Of a DNA stretch of 64,000 nucleotides, positions 1 through 11,206 are shown piece by piece. The stretch's first letter is position 1. Every line of letters starts with the position of its first letter. The notes under the pieces are model-generated. The model was not told where the DNA came from and did no database searches. It saw only the letters and a list, made by a program, of their open reading frames with translations. The stretch comes from Gautieria morchelliformis (Eukaryota; Basidiomycota; Agaricomycetes; Gomphales; Gomphaceae): assembly GCA_015179125.1 (NCBI GenBank), contig WHVA01000445.1, forward strand, positions 30,909 through 94,908. The letters run 5' to 3'. The position numbers were made by a program, and so were the translations under genes.

Positions 1-1175
1 AGCATAAGTAGCAAACTCACCAATAAAAACGGGATAGTGGCCATTCGACACCTGAAAATTACACTTGAGTTGGGGTTCAGCATTGGGAGTAAGGGTGCAA
101 ATGCTGTCGCATGATTCATGTCATAGAATTCTTGGTCAGGGTGTGTGTTTCGGGAACTTCCGTTCTCCTTGTATGTACTACCCACACCATCGCTCATATG
201 CCTCGCCCTGGCAACCCTAAACCTGTTCATCATTTTAGGAATAATATATCAGATATATCAGGACAGATATATTTGATGACTCAGGGAGTTGGGACTCTTC
301 GTGCACCCCTTTGCAGGGTATATGCGCGAGCTGACTAAGCTCTGTGGAGCGAGTCGTCACTGATTGATGTAGGTCACATGACCGAGTCGAGGAAGAAACA
401 GGTGAGAACAGAGGAACAAGCCGTCCGAAGCTTTCGCTTTTGGAACAGTATAGTGTAGCCAGTTATAGTAGACTCTCAACAAAGAATTAGAGAAATCTAT
501 CAAGAAATAAGCTCTGTAGCTATCAAACAAGTCTACAGTTACTTCAGGAGGTGAAACAGTGAATCATGGATATTTCTGGATGATATTCTGGATGATTTTT
601 TCGTACATTTATGGTAGCTACTTATACTAAAATAGTAGTGAGTACCAGTGTTCAAGATAGTGACAGAATGGGTCAGGATAATGTGGAAATGCTCCACAGG
701 CTGCATACAGCTGTGGAGCAGGAACAATGATGGGGATACTTGTCCTACTGACAAGTATCTAAGCTGGGACCTTGGAGCAATGTACAAAGCCCCTTTCAAC
801 ATGTAATATAGCTCGTAATAAGTGGAGCTGGTCAGGGGAATAGAATAGAAAAGAAATCATGTGTGTCCTGTGCTGTGTGCCTACAGCAGCCTTGGCAAGG
901 CATTTGCCATCTCTGTACCTCTCTCCTGAGGTAGCTATTCAGTACGTCCATAGATAGGACAGTGTACTGCAATATCCATCGTGTCCGATGTCCCTGTATG
1001 GGTCTATTGGTCCCATAGCAATATTTCTTCTGACCAGGGCCCAGGTGCCTGCTTTCCAGGGCAGGCACTGCTACTGGTGCATGGATTATTTCTCCAGATG
1101 TTAGCTCAGTTAGACGATTGTGTAGACCTTAGAATACTCTGTGATATAGCTATCTCATTTATTCTAACACATCAC
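1..1175. other. Left-edge region, no confident gene
   Basis: No convincing coding region was found. The first 60 bases contain a possible internal exon of a minus-strand gene truncated by the window edge: an acceptor-like site at 52-53 and a donor-like site (GTGAGT read on minus) at 15-20 frame a 31-nt piece at 21-51. This is only a splice-pattern observation. The rest is AT-rich sequence leading up to the transposase; no clear terminal inverted repeat could be paired with the downstream side of that gene. Confidence 0.3.
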
Positions 1176-2345
1176 ATGTACAGCAAGGATCTGCGGGATC
1201 GCGTTATACACCAAAAATTCAAGCTCAACAAGAAATCAACTGATATTGCAATTGACCTCGATATGTCACTACGTGTAGTTCAACGCACAATCAAACTCTG
1301 GCGGGATGTTGGAGACGTTGTGGCAGAGCCAAAGCGGGTATCTCATGGGTCAAAAATGACCTCAGCTCAGAGTGAAGTAAGTAATTCATGTCTGTGTTTA
1401 GCTGTAGCTTATTTTATTTTATAACAGTTTCTTCTTGCGCTTCTTGAATGCTCGCCCGATCTTTACCTCGATGAGCTTGTCGAAGAGCTAGAGGTGCAGC
1501 ATGGTATTTTAGTAAGTATATCAACTGTCTGGAGGACGCTTCGACATCTTGGCTTGCAAAGAAAGAAAGTGAGTCATTAAATCCTCGAAGAATGACAACC
1601 TTTATATTTGTCTCCAATCCAGCTTTCACGGGCAGCCGCAGAGCACTGTGAAGCCTCGCGGACTGCTTTCCAGTTTCATATTGGTAGTGAACCACCGGAC
1701 CATTTGGTTTTCACAAATGAAAGCGCAATTGACCTTCGCACAACGTATAGACTAATGGGATGGGCTTACAAGGGATGTAGGCCTCGAATGCGAGCACGTT
1801 TCCAAAGGGGCGAAAGGTAACGATTTGTGCATGGGCCTCCATTATTGTATCGCTAATATCCACTCAGATTTTCAATCCTTCCGGTGCTCTCACAAGATGG
1901 AATCATCTATAGCCATATCAAATTAGGGGCATACGACGGTCCAGAGTTCCTTGGGTTTCTGAAGGGCCTTTTAGAGGTAATGAACCCTTACCCGGCACCA
2001 CAGAGCGTTCATGTTATGGATAACTGCGCCATTCACCACATACCTGAGGTCTCACTCTTCTGTGCCCAAAGGTTTTTACCATTATAAACTGTTTTCACTA
2101 GTGTCTAATCTTGCATTTGCAGAGGAATCAAACTGATGTATCTTCCGCCATACTCGCCCGATCTCAACCCAATCGAAGAATCATTCTCCTTCATCAAAGC
2201 TCACCTCAGACGTCATGGTGCCGAGTTCCATGCATGTGTTGCAAGTAAGGAGAGGGCTGAGCTATTCATGTTTCTCTACAAGGCACTGGATCGGATTACA
2301 CGCAGACATGCACGAGGGTGGATGAAGGACTGTGGCTATCTGTAG
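1176..2345 (+). CDS. IS630/Tc1-mariner-like DDE transposase, probably inactive
   Basis: Cut-and-paste transposase in five exons (1176-1376, 1428-1568, 1623-1816, 1868-2071, 2123-2345). Splicing is GT-AG with introns of 51, 54, 51 and 51 nt and keeps one frame for 320 residues. The N-terminus is a helix-turn-helix region (KDLRDRV...VVQRTIKLW). The catalytic core shows the second Asp in VMDNCAIHH and the last acidic residue in [12 protein letters not shown]. The first catalytic Asp, expected in a VDES-type motif, reads FTNES (Asn codon at 1716-1718), so strand transfer should be abolished. The start ATG is the first one preceding the HTH in frame; an upstream exon cannot be excluded. An intact spliced frame with a single catalytic change suggests recent loss or a domesticated role. 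Confidence 0.8.
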
Positions 2346-2534
2346 TGCAGTTGTACTACTGTAATGTAATTTCTTTGTTGTCAGAATGTTGAAAATTATC
2401 TGCAATGTGATGGATGATTGGTAAACAACACTTAGTAGTGCTAAAAGTACTCATTGTAAGTGCCCGCTCTTCCTACAGTGGCTACAGGATCTCATAATAT
2501 TATATGTCATGCGTTACATGCGGTCTTTCCCAGC

Positions 2535-4819
2535 TCATCCTCTCTCTTCACCTGTCATTTCCCCCTCATTAACATAATCCCAACTCTCTGGCAGGTCTGA
2601 AAGAGATTCAAGCCCAATCGTTACATACTGCCTGTATGGCTCGGTGGCCTGTAAAGTGTACCCATCAGCGTCCGAAAATATGACCTTAACGAAGTCTGGT
2701 TTCAGCCATTCCAGAGCAGTCTCCTGAGAAAGCGTTAACCATTGAATCAAGAGTTTGGAGAATGGCTTCAAGCCCATGGAGAAGTTTTTCACGGCATCCT
2801 GTTGCTTTAACCTACCAAGGAAACTTCCCCTAGCTTGTAACACAGGTAACTCGTCGGAGAGCATCGTTTGACGGTAATTCTGTTCTAGTAGCGCGAGTGC
2901 CCCCTTGGTCTCCAGAATCTCCAGAATCGACCAAAATAAAACCCATATAAACGACTCCAGGTCATCAATTACTTGGTGCACAACTTGCGTTCCAGAGTCC
3001 CAAGCAACAATCAGCGCCTGAGACATGAAAGGCAGCGTACCCTAGAACCATGTAAATCACAAGGCGCACACAACAACTAAAGACCCACCGAGCGATGCTT
3101 TGCTAATTCCCGCTTCTGATCCATCCAACGAATCGCCTGGTCCCCATCGCATATGAATCCCACACATCTAGTAACTTCTCGAGTCACGGCAAAACTGAAG
3201 CAAACATAAAAAAAATGAAAGGACTGATGTGAAAGACGGTACGTACTCTGTCACAGGCGGCCGCTCAGCTTCATCCATCAGCATGACGTTCCCGACGCTT
3301 ACGTCGCGGTGCAACCAGCCGTTCTTAAACAGCCCAAAATGCCCTGTCAATCACCATTATAGGTAAATCATGTCCGATGCCCTCTTCGTTCACATACCCA
3401 ACATGGCGTGCACTATGCAACGCACAAGCAATCGAGGACTTTGTGCAGCTCGCAGTGATGTCCCTCAGGTCTCAAAAACAGGTCGCATATGTATTCGTTC
3501 GTCAGGCCTAACCCCGGCGTATGGCTCTGGCGCACACACGGGCCAATACGTTGCGTCATCAGGTATGAGCTTATCCATTCCGTCCTCGACAGGGTATGAG
3601 GCAAGGATGTCTGGCAGTCCAAATCCGCCGATAACGCTCAAACATTGTGCCTTCTTCGTTATGGGTTTTCAATGGCCATGAATCTTTCAGAATGACAGTG
3701 TCCGGCAAGAGAAAAGATATGCCTCCCTTCAACCTCAAGGGTTCTCGACCGTCAGTCTCTTTTCCAGGCTGAGAACGCGGGGGTTGGTGACTTCGTAAGT
3801 TATACCGGTGAGTGGACGGAGGTTGAGCGGGAGAACCATCGGTGGCGGTTGCACCTTCAAACCAATTGTTAACTACTGGCCCAGATCTCTAAACGTCAAA
3901 ACGCACCCTTCTTGACCAAAAGATACACACGCGTTGCTCGTCCGCGAACGCAACGTCAGTCACAAAGTGTTTTCGAAATCTTGAATATACCCCTCTCGGG
4001 AATCGCAATGTCTGTGATGGTATGAGTAGTATCGATTCCAGCGTGGTTTGTGTCGGTCCAAGAATTAATCCCAACCACTCCGCGGACAAATCCTTTAAAG
4101 CCTCCCTCCTTCAAGAGGTCAAGTTCCGGCGTAACAACCAGACCCATGCGAGAATAAAATCCGAAGTGCACCCTCATCGATGCGTTGTTGAAATGGATAA
4201 CAGTGACGAAGAGTCTATCCAATCGGTGTGTGAACATACAGCGCGCGTACGTGCTTGACTGCAGGATCAAACCAGGCCAGTTATTCTTCACCTCTACGCA
4301 AATTTCAGCCCCGTTCCATGAGAGCTTCGGCTTCGAGCCTCGGCTCTCACCAACAGACTGACAACCAACAAGGTCTGGTTTTAGGGGGGAGTCTGTGTCA
4401 AGTCCTTCAGCCATTTCCCGACCGTACACGTAAAACTGAAGACCTCGGTGGATATTGCCATTCGGCAGCTTTTGGGAGGAGATGGACAGAATCTGGTTGA
4501 GTAACCACTCCAACGGCGCATAATGAGCGCTTTCTGGACCAGTGCGGCTGGGCCATTCCTTGAAAGTGTCGGTTGGGCTGTCCCAGAACACGCCAGGTTT
4601 CAGTTTGGATAGGACAGTGTCGACAATTTTTTGATCCGCCCGACAGCGCTCTTCAAGCAGAGAATTACTCTCGAATATCGCACCGGAGAACTCGCCCTTC
4701 ATCAGCTTTTTCAAATCATCCTGGGTCCGAATGTGTGATTCATGAGATTTACTGGAACTGACGCTATATGGTGTGCTTGTCAATGGAAGCTTGAGAGATT
4801 GGGGCGGTGTTGATGGCAT
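2535..4819 (-). pseudogene. FunK1-type fungal protein kinase, broken
   Basis: Fungal-specific FunK1 kinase. The N-terminal half is one long exon (3959-4819, from the ATG at 4819) with the family's WxGxEIxVEVKN-type stretch (WNGAEICVEVKNNWPG). The catalytic loop HRDVSVGNV is at about 3270-3310, RSGTLPFMS straddles an intron near 3030-3090, and the C-terminal DDLESFIWVLFW block is in 2535-3026. Lesions: an in-frame TGA at 3956-3958 interrupts the reading just before VRGRATRVYLL, which continues in the same frame; a one-base shift near 3626-3632 separates DSWPLKTHNEEGTMFER from GFGLPDILASYPVEDG; and a further in-frame stop lies near 3470 in the segment leading to HAMLG. Three independent defects make a working kinase unlikely. 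Mis-annotated introns could explain one of them, not all three. Confidence 0.82.
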
Positions 4820-5078
4820 CTGGAATAACAAATATCGAGAATTAGAGGCAGACAACAAGTAAAGAACTATGTTGTGCGAGAGGCAGAGCTGTTGTCAACA
4901 TGCGGACAAGTCACGTGACAAGTGAACCATCTACATTCTTGCGGTGTGTTGGTGCCTCAGACGGTACTAAGGCCGCCAATCTCAAATATCCATAATTCTC
5001 TAAATTGTTCTTTTTGATGTATATAGCAAATCTAATTATTGTGTCCTACTGGCATAATTCTGCTTGCCTCCCTCCCTC

Positions 5079-6761
5079 TCACACCTTCTTAGCAAGCTTC
5101 CTTATAGCCTTTCTAGCCGCTCCTTTGATGAAATTCGCGTCACCCCATGACATCCCGATGTTGGCCATGAGCACATCAGCCATCACCTCCTTCAGTTCAT
5201 TTAGGAAGTAAACGTTGTTTGCTTCAAATTTACCTTTGAATTCGTCAATGTTCCGCCCCCTAGCCTCAGGCCAATTACGGACATTGTCAAGAAACTCTTC
5301 GATGCTTGGGTAAGCGATGTCACCGGGAGTCGCAGGGGTCAACTGTTCCGGTCTCTTGTCAGGATTGACTGGAGTAACAGGGCAGTTCAGGACCATGTTC
5401 TGAGCAAACATTCGATAGTCAATTGGTGGGAACATCATCATAGGAAATGATCCTTGAAGACCCAATGCAGCGCCGGGCAGGTTCGCCGTTGACCCTTCAT
5501 CAGTCTTCTCTTTTTGAATGGAGTCTTTGTGATAATGGAAATCTTCGAAGTGAGCATTGTTTGGAGGAACTTTCAGAGTGACCCCATGAATGTTAGAAAC
5601 CTAAATTCACATTATTAGCAGCGAGTAATACATATAAATGCAAAGGTTGTACTCACCAAGGCTGTTACCCAGGACTGGAGTTGGCACCATGATAAATGCG
5701 TGTGCTCTCCATTCTTATTCAGTTTGCAGACTTTTGAAGCACATGCCGGTTTGCCACAGTTTGAATACTCTGCCTCCAACGCCTCCATGAAATCCCTTTC
5801 CCGTTTTGTTGGTAGGCCAAGCTCTTCGATCTCAGATCCTTCAGTGTCAGAATTGGCATTCAAGTCCTGAATACGAGCTTTCTTCTTTTTGCCCCTGCCA
5901 GCTGCATTTGTCACAGTTTTGTCCCTTTTCCTGGAAAGTGTATGGCGAAGCGATGCGATGTACTATAATTCTTATAATATCAGATGCGGCTGCCATGCGA
6001 AGTCACACGCACACGTACACTTTCATCCAGAACGATGTCTACTTCCACGCCACTGGCATCGCCCTTTTTCTTCCTTGCCTGAGCGCCCTTCACATCATCC
6101 TTGAGGTTGTCCCAGTCCTCTTCTTTTGCCAGTTTCGAAAGGTGTTTATCTCGCACACCTTTGAGCCGGTAAGCTAGGTGCGGCATCTTTTTCACTGTTT
6201 GATAGCACCCTATCGCTTTGAAGATACGTTCCTCGACCTTCTTGTAACTGACATTGGCAGGAAGCTTCACACGCTCAACAAACCCTTCGGCTTCAGTGCC
6301 GTCCGGAACACGCAAGATAATTACTAGGCCATGAAATGAGCATCAAATTATAAATGAAAAATATGATGGCATACCAGGTTCATCAATATCCTTTACCTGT
6401 TTGGGAACTGCCACCTCTACTAACTCTTCAGACTCTGAGTCTCGATTAGGGTCGTTGGGCTCGGCTTCAGACTCGGATGCACTTTGAGCTGGCTGGGTCT
6501 CTTCCTCATATGAAGACCCTGACTCAGATTCTAAGTCTTCAAAAGTTACTTTTTTTGCCACCTGACGTTTCGGTCGAAAAGTGGTAGTAGTTTGAACAGA
6601 TTCTAAATAGCTGGTGAGCTTGAAATAGCATCATTATATATAAACCGACCTTTGCCCTGAATTCCCACTATGTCAGGTGACGGTTCCTCTGGAGGTTCTT
6701 TGACCTTTTTCGTTGCTCGTGTTGACTTGGTGGGCTGTCTTTTATTTTTGTTATTTCCCAT
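5079..6761 (-). CDS. Unrecognised protein with acidic region, Cys/His block and SAM-like tail
   Basis: Not recognised as a named family. Five exons on the minus strand (6650-6761, 6375-6602, 6019-6323, 5657-5962, 5079-5600) join through GT-AG introns of about 47-56 nt into one 490-residue frame starting at ATG 6761. The order is: a basic N-terminus; a Glu/Ser-rich acidic stretch (SESGSSYEEETQPAQ); a globular region (PANVSYKKVEERIF); a Lys-rich nuclear-localisation-like patch (GRGKKKKARIQ); a short Cys/His block (NCGKPACASKVCKL ... GEHTHLSWCQL); and a C-terminal helical module (FLDNVRNWPEARG ... IKGAARKAIRKLAKK) that resembles a sterile-alpha-motif fold. Composition suggests a nuclear, possibly nucleic-acid-binding protein. 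The frame is intact, so it is likely a real gene. Confidence 0.7.
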
Positions 6762-7026
6762 TGTTGGTAAGGCAAGTCGAACTTGGTCAGGTTATGCCGA
6801 TTCATAATAGGTGGCTTGCCGCGCTGCACCATCGACAACACCACGCACCACAGACACTTCAGCCTCTCTTGGTTCGGCACTCGTCTTCCATATGAACTTG
6901 CCCCGGGCTTCGAAGCATCCGCTGACCCTGTTCTTCAATCGCGCCTTTTCGCCTAGCTCCACAGGCTCGCCGTCAAGTACCAGCAGCTCCCTGTCAACTC
7001 CCCCATAACCCCAGTGGCCAACTTCC

Positions 7027-7690
7027 GTGAGTATCCCGGCCCGTATTCCTCACACCAGGGTGTCTGACCACTCGACTCCCGCAGAGCACCACGGCCCAGG
7101 CACATTCGTGTCCCAGGGCACGCATACCTGCACCCGCACCCGCCGCCACCTGTTCCCCCACCACCCCGTCCTCCTGCACCAGCTTGCCCACCCCAGCACC
7201 TCCGCGCCCCTCACCCCGCCGCGTATGTGTGCGCCCCCCGCGTCCTTCACGTCGTCGCCCAACCCGTCCCCGCACCTGCGCCCGTACCTGCACCCGCACC
7301 CGCACCCGCACCCGCCCGCTTCCCCACCACCCCATCCTCTACACCAGCTCGCCCACCTCCGCCCCCGCGTCCTTCGCGTTGCCGCCCAACCCATCCCTGC
7401 ACCCGCACCCGCACCTGCACCCGCACCTGCACCCGTACTTGCACCCGCACCTGTACCTGCACTCGCACCTGCACCCGCACCTGCACCCGCACCTGCACCC
7501 GCATCTGCACCCATACTTGCACCCGCACCCGTACCTGCACCCGCACCCGCACCTGCACCCGCACCCGCACCCGCCGCCGCCCACTCCCCCACCACCCCGT
7601 CCTCCTACACCAGCTCGCCCACCCCAGCACCCCCGCGCCCCTCACCCCACCACATACGTGTGCGCCCCCGCGGTTTCCGAGCTCAAGAAC
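7027..7690 (+). repeat. Hexanucleotide/minisatellite block coding Pro-Ala if translated
   Basis: Between about 7387 and 7580 the sequence is a variable hexanucleotide array (CCGCAC, CTGCAC, CCGTAC and variants). Flanking it are several longer imperfect copies of a block of about 80-155 bp (near 7164-7240, 7240-7310, 7327-7420 and 7591-7670). Because the period is a multiple of three and stop-poor, several frames on both strands stay open: Ala-Pro, Thr-Arg and His-Leu repeats on plus; Gly-Ala and Arg-Val repeats on minus. Long reading frames here are therefore not evidence of a gene. The plus frame 7027-7770 (Pro/Ala-rich, 247 residues) could belong to a Pro-rich protein, but I see no conserved domain. 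Confidence 0.8.
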
Positions 7691-8580
7691 ATGTCAGGAT
7701 CGGCAAAGTTGCCTTATGGTGCATTGGCACTCAGTGCAGAAGGGATCAAAGATGCTATTATGAACTTTGATGACGCGTATGTTCCACGTTATATGATCCC
7801 TCAGATTTTCGGGGCTTATGCTACACAGGAGGAAATCCAACATCGAGAATGAATGCCTACCATCAGATCTCACTGATCCAACGTCAGAAGAAGCTACCCT
7901 CTTCTGGAGATTCTCCTGTAGTGGGTTCTCACCATTAGTACAAAGTAGCACACAAAATTAAAACCTGCATTGAACTACATACAGTAAGCTAAGCTTGACA
8001 TTGTTCCCCCCTCAGCACCCAAAATGCAAAATAAAAAATGCATGTTTTATTTGGATTTTTTAGTTCTATGCCCTAGCTATGTCTGAAGCTATGAAATTTC
8101 AAGCGAATCGGAGCGATATCAAGCAAGATATCGTTGTTCGAAGTTTGCGCGCTAAAACGGAAGCAAATCCGACGCGCGCCTTAGGTACTGCAAACGGGTG
8201 TAATTAAAGGATGTACGGTTGAGCAAACAGTAAGATAAGATGCTTTACGGGGAGGGCGTATTGTTTTCGGTCTGCGCTGCGCAAATGCTGCAGAACCCGG
8301 GGGGGGGGGGGGGGGGGGGGGGGGGGCGGTACACGAGTCGCGCTTTCTTACTGTGATCACGTGCCAGATCCTGGGTGTCACACTGAAGTGGCTCCACCAG
8401 AGGACAACACGGCCGCTGCAAGCTCACAGACGGCACGTAGGAAGGGTGGCATTCCTTTCCCGGGTAGTTCGGGGTCCTTGGTGCTCGAAATAGTCTGATC
8501 TCACGATTTAGGGATCCTGATATAAGCGCTGGTCGTTATCTAGCCGACTCGTAACAATCGACTTGTCACTGTATTACTGC
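7691..8580. other. Spacer with a short open stretch, no confident gene
   Basis: The plus strand stays open to 7852 downstream of the Pro/Ala block, with a normal-composition tail ([14 protein letters not shown] ... PRYMIPQIFGAYAT). This could be the end of a real gene or a chance frame; I do not recognise it. Apart from the poly-G run listed separately, nothing else is identifiable up to the DUF1275 fragment. Confidence 0.3.
8299..8326. repeat. Poly-G run of 28 bases
   Basis: Uninterrupted run of 28 G on the plus strand, preceded by CCC. It could form a G-quadruplex and is prone to length error in sequencing, so the exact length is uncertain. Confidence 0.9.
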
Positions 8581-8589
8581 CCCATGCCC

Positions 8590-8730
8590 CCCCCATGCTC
8601 GCGCTCGCGAGCGCGATCGCCACGTACCCGTACCACGTCGCCCACACGAGTCCTGCCTTCAGCCCCGGCGTAGGTGAGGGCGGCCTGGAGGCGGGTGCCG
8701 GCGAGCCACGCGCGGCTGCGCGCCGCATGG
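8590..8730 (-). pseudogene. Truncated duplicate of the DUF1275 gene
   Basis: The segment around 8596-8645 is almost identical to 11747-11796 in the intact DUF1275 gene and reads ATWYGYVAIALASASMG on the minus strand. The following 8670-8725 matches 11886-11940 with an internal deletion. Only this piece is present, with no start, no splice sites and no further homologous exons, so it is a fragment copied from the gene about 3.1 kb away (or from a paralogue). Confidence 0.8.
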
Positions 8731-8866
8731 CTAGTCACACAGACCTCAACAGACGTGCGCCAAGGCGACCTCTCATCACTCCAAAGAACATTATATTGTC
8801 TTACCTAGACTCATCTATCCGTGGCCCGGAAATATTGGAGTTAAACGCAGTGAAATCCACGTCCGC

Positions 8867-10136
8867 TCAGTCTTGATCGAGCCACCTGCTGATCCTGACC
8901 AGCGCCTCGCTCCTCTCCGGCTCAGTCCACGAGAAAATAATGAAATCGTGGACCGCATCCTCGACCACGTCCAGCGTAACCCATCCATCAGAAGTGTTAT
9001 CCGCCTTCATCCTCTCTGCGATGACCTTTGAGTCGTCCAAGAGTCTCTCTAAACCGCCCGCCAAAATATAAGTTCGAGGAAATGCCTTGAACATGCCGTG
9101 CGTTTGTGTCAGGTGCGGGGATGCGGGTGAGATGTATGGGTTTAGTTTGATTTCCTCGCTGTCGAACGCTGTGCCGAAGTACGCCTTTGCGCCGTACGCG
9201 CCGAATCCACCCGCTGTCGGTGGTGTACTGGGGAAGATGTCCGAGGCCCAGTTCACGACGAGAGATGACGTCGGTGATACGCGGGAGGCGGAAAGATCAC
9301 CCCATAATGAGAGCAGTATGAGTCGACCGGGGGGAGCTGAGTTGGGGACGGCATTTTCGGTCAGGTACCGCGTCAACGCGAGGGCAAGATTACCCCCGGC
9401 GGAATCTCCCACTAGAACAATATTCTTCGGTAGAAATCCAAGGTTCATGAGATATTGATACCCTGCGATACAGTCCAGTAATGCAGAGGGGAACGCATTC
9501 TCTGCTGGGAAAGGGGACGATGCACATGTTCTGTAGTCAACGGCGAAGCTGCGCGAAATGGTCGTAGAATGCTTCAGGATGCCACGAGGGATCCGAGAAT
9601 AGGGATCTGAAGGATGCGCCGAGCCTACCTGAGGACGGTTTGCATTTCTATGGAACAAGCCAATACTGTATGTCGATGCTTACGAAGAAGGCCCCGCCGT
9701 GCAGATGGTATACAATTTCTTCACCCTCCTTCGCCTTGGGAGAGCGCTCCCCGGGCCAGCCTTCCCTGAATTGCCAGTAGCCAGGGACCCGTGTGGGCTT
9801 AACGTCCGCGGTCTCTGCATACTGCCGCACTTTCCCTTGCAGACTGTCCTCGTCCACGCCATCTATCCACGCGAACTTGGCGTTCCGCAGTGTACTACTA
9901 TCCGGCACCTCCACGCTCAGGTCGCGTTTCGAGCGCACGCCCAGTTTGGGCAGCAAGTCGATCACGCTGCGCAAGGTGTAGATCCCAAGACACTTCCTGA
10001 GCCCCCAGCTTGGAAAGGGGCGCCAAGAAGGCGATAGCGATATCAGCGACCAGTACGGAAGCTTCACGAATATCACTTTAGTAGCGAGGTAGAGGAGGTA
10101 GAGACACTTCCATGGTTGGCGGTGGAGGAATGGCAT
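8867..10136 (-). CDS. Alpha/beta hydrolase (hormone-sensitive-lipase/esterase type)
   Basis: Two exons (9684-10136 and 8867-9628) joined by a 55-nt GT-AG intron in phase 0 give a 404-residue protein. A hydrophobic N-terminal segment (YLLYLATKVIFVKLPYW, about residues 11-30) suggests membrane attachment. The oxyanion-hole motif HGGAFF ends exon 1 (about residues 146-151), the nucleophile motif GDSAGGN has Ser at about 227, and the acid/His part of the triad fits LERLLDDS and VVEDAVHDF near the C-terminus. Such enzymes hydrolyse carboxylic esters or short acylglycerols; the substrate is unknown. The start ATG at 10136 was chosen because it opens the family-like N-terminus; the open frame continues upstream but into a dispersed repeat (10.18-10.65 kb). 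No lesion seen. Confidence 0.88.
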
Positions 10137-10179
10137 GGTCGGGCTTTCGGAACGCCACGGTTGACGCGACGCTTTTCCA

Positions 10180-10650
10180 CCCCGCATGCACTGTACTCCC
10201 CACAGAAAGGGTTTCCTTTTCGAGCGACACGCAAAAATTAGCGGAAGGGATTCTTCGTGGGTAAGTATAGCGCCGCACCAGGCACCACCCCTGTGTCCTT
10301 CGACGAGATATTTTATCCAAGCCCGAAGTTCGGCGTTATCGAAGACACAGGTCGACAGGCAGTCGGACGGACGTGTAGCATAGGAGTTGGGGTGGCGTGA
10401 GTCGCGGCATGGCGTGGGTAGGAGTTGCTGTAACGTAAAACATAACACATAAAACAATGTAACACAAATACGAAAAAAGAGGACGTCTACCTGTGTTGAA
10501 GCTTTATCGCGTCTGCCAGGCGTACTTACGACGTCGAAGAGGACGGACCACGGACCATTCACCGACCCGGTTCAAGTTCGGGGGACCCCCCGAGCGCGGC
10601 GAGGGAGGGAAGGGTCGGCACGCTAAGGCCTATTTCAAATACTTAGTAAG
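10180..10650. repeat. Dispersed repeat, copy 1 (family R)
   Basis: Shares blocks with 23.37-23.79 kb in the same orientation (for example TTTCCTTTTCGAGCGACAC, the run of AAAACATAACACATAA-type words, and GTCTGCCAGG followed by the GACC...GGTCGG segment). It also shares blocks with 24.165-24.31 kb in the opposite orientation. It lies just upstream of the hydrolase start, so it may contribute to that promoter. It could be an LTR or other non-coding element; no protein-coding content is evident. Confidence 0.65.
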
Positions 10651-11206
10651 TATACTTACAGGCCATGATTATCTCCAGCGGAAAAAAATGTGGGCTCCAG
10701 GAAAGGACGGTGACGGCGCAATAAGTATGCGACGCATCGTTCGAGAGACGAGAGTCCTCGGACACGTTTTCTGAGTGGACGAAGTATTAAGTACTTATAC
10801 GTGCGCCAATGATGAATCTAGAATCCCGGGCAAGCGCCGCGGCCCCTCAGTCCCACTGTTAGTGGCACGACTCACGAGCTCCGAGCCACGAGCACAACGG
10901 TAACACGACAGACGGGTATACTGTATATTGCATCGCTATATAATGTATATTATTGGGGGCTTCGTTATAGAAAGAAGAAAAGAAAGAAAGAAAAAGGCTG
11001 TATCAAGAATCGTGTCCTCCCGGTCTCTATGCTGCAGCTAGCCGGGGTGGAGCGCGGGCGCGGGCGCGGCTCCGCACTCTGCCCCGCTACCGCTACGTAT
11101 ATATATACGCGCGCCCCGCACCTCGGCTCCTCATCCGTCCGTCGTCCGTCGTTCGTTCATCTCAAAACGCACATGGCAAAGCCGTGACTCTGGTTTCGTT
11201 TCGTCG
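10651..11206. other. Intergenic region between DUF1275 gene and hydrolase
   Basis: No gene seen. It holds a purine run (about 10971-10997) and a TA-rich near-palindrome TACGTATATATATACG at 11094-11109. It should contain the 3' end of the DUF1275 transcript (minus strand) and distal promoter sequence for the hydrolase, but no specific signal can be assigned. Confidence 0.4.

Noticed and set aside
7027..7852. Several overlapping long frames on both strands in the Pro/Ala repeat block
   Set aside because: The hexanucleotide period keeps many frames open at once; no frame shows a domain or plausible splice structure.
8299..8326. Poly-G run as a regulatory G-quadruplex
   Set aside because: A long homopolymer alone is not evidence of function and its length may be a sequencing artefact; kept only as a repeat.
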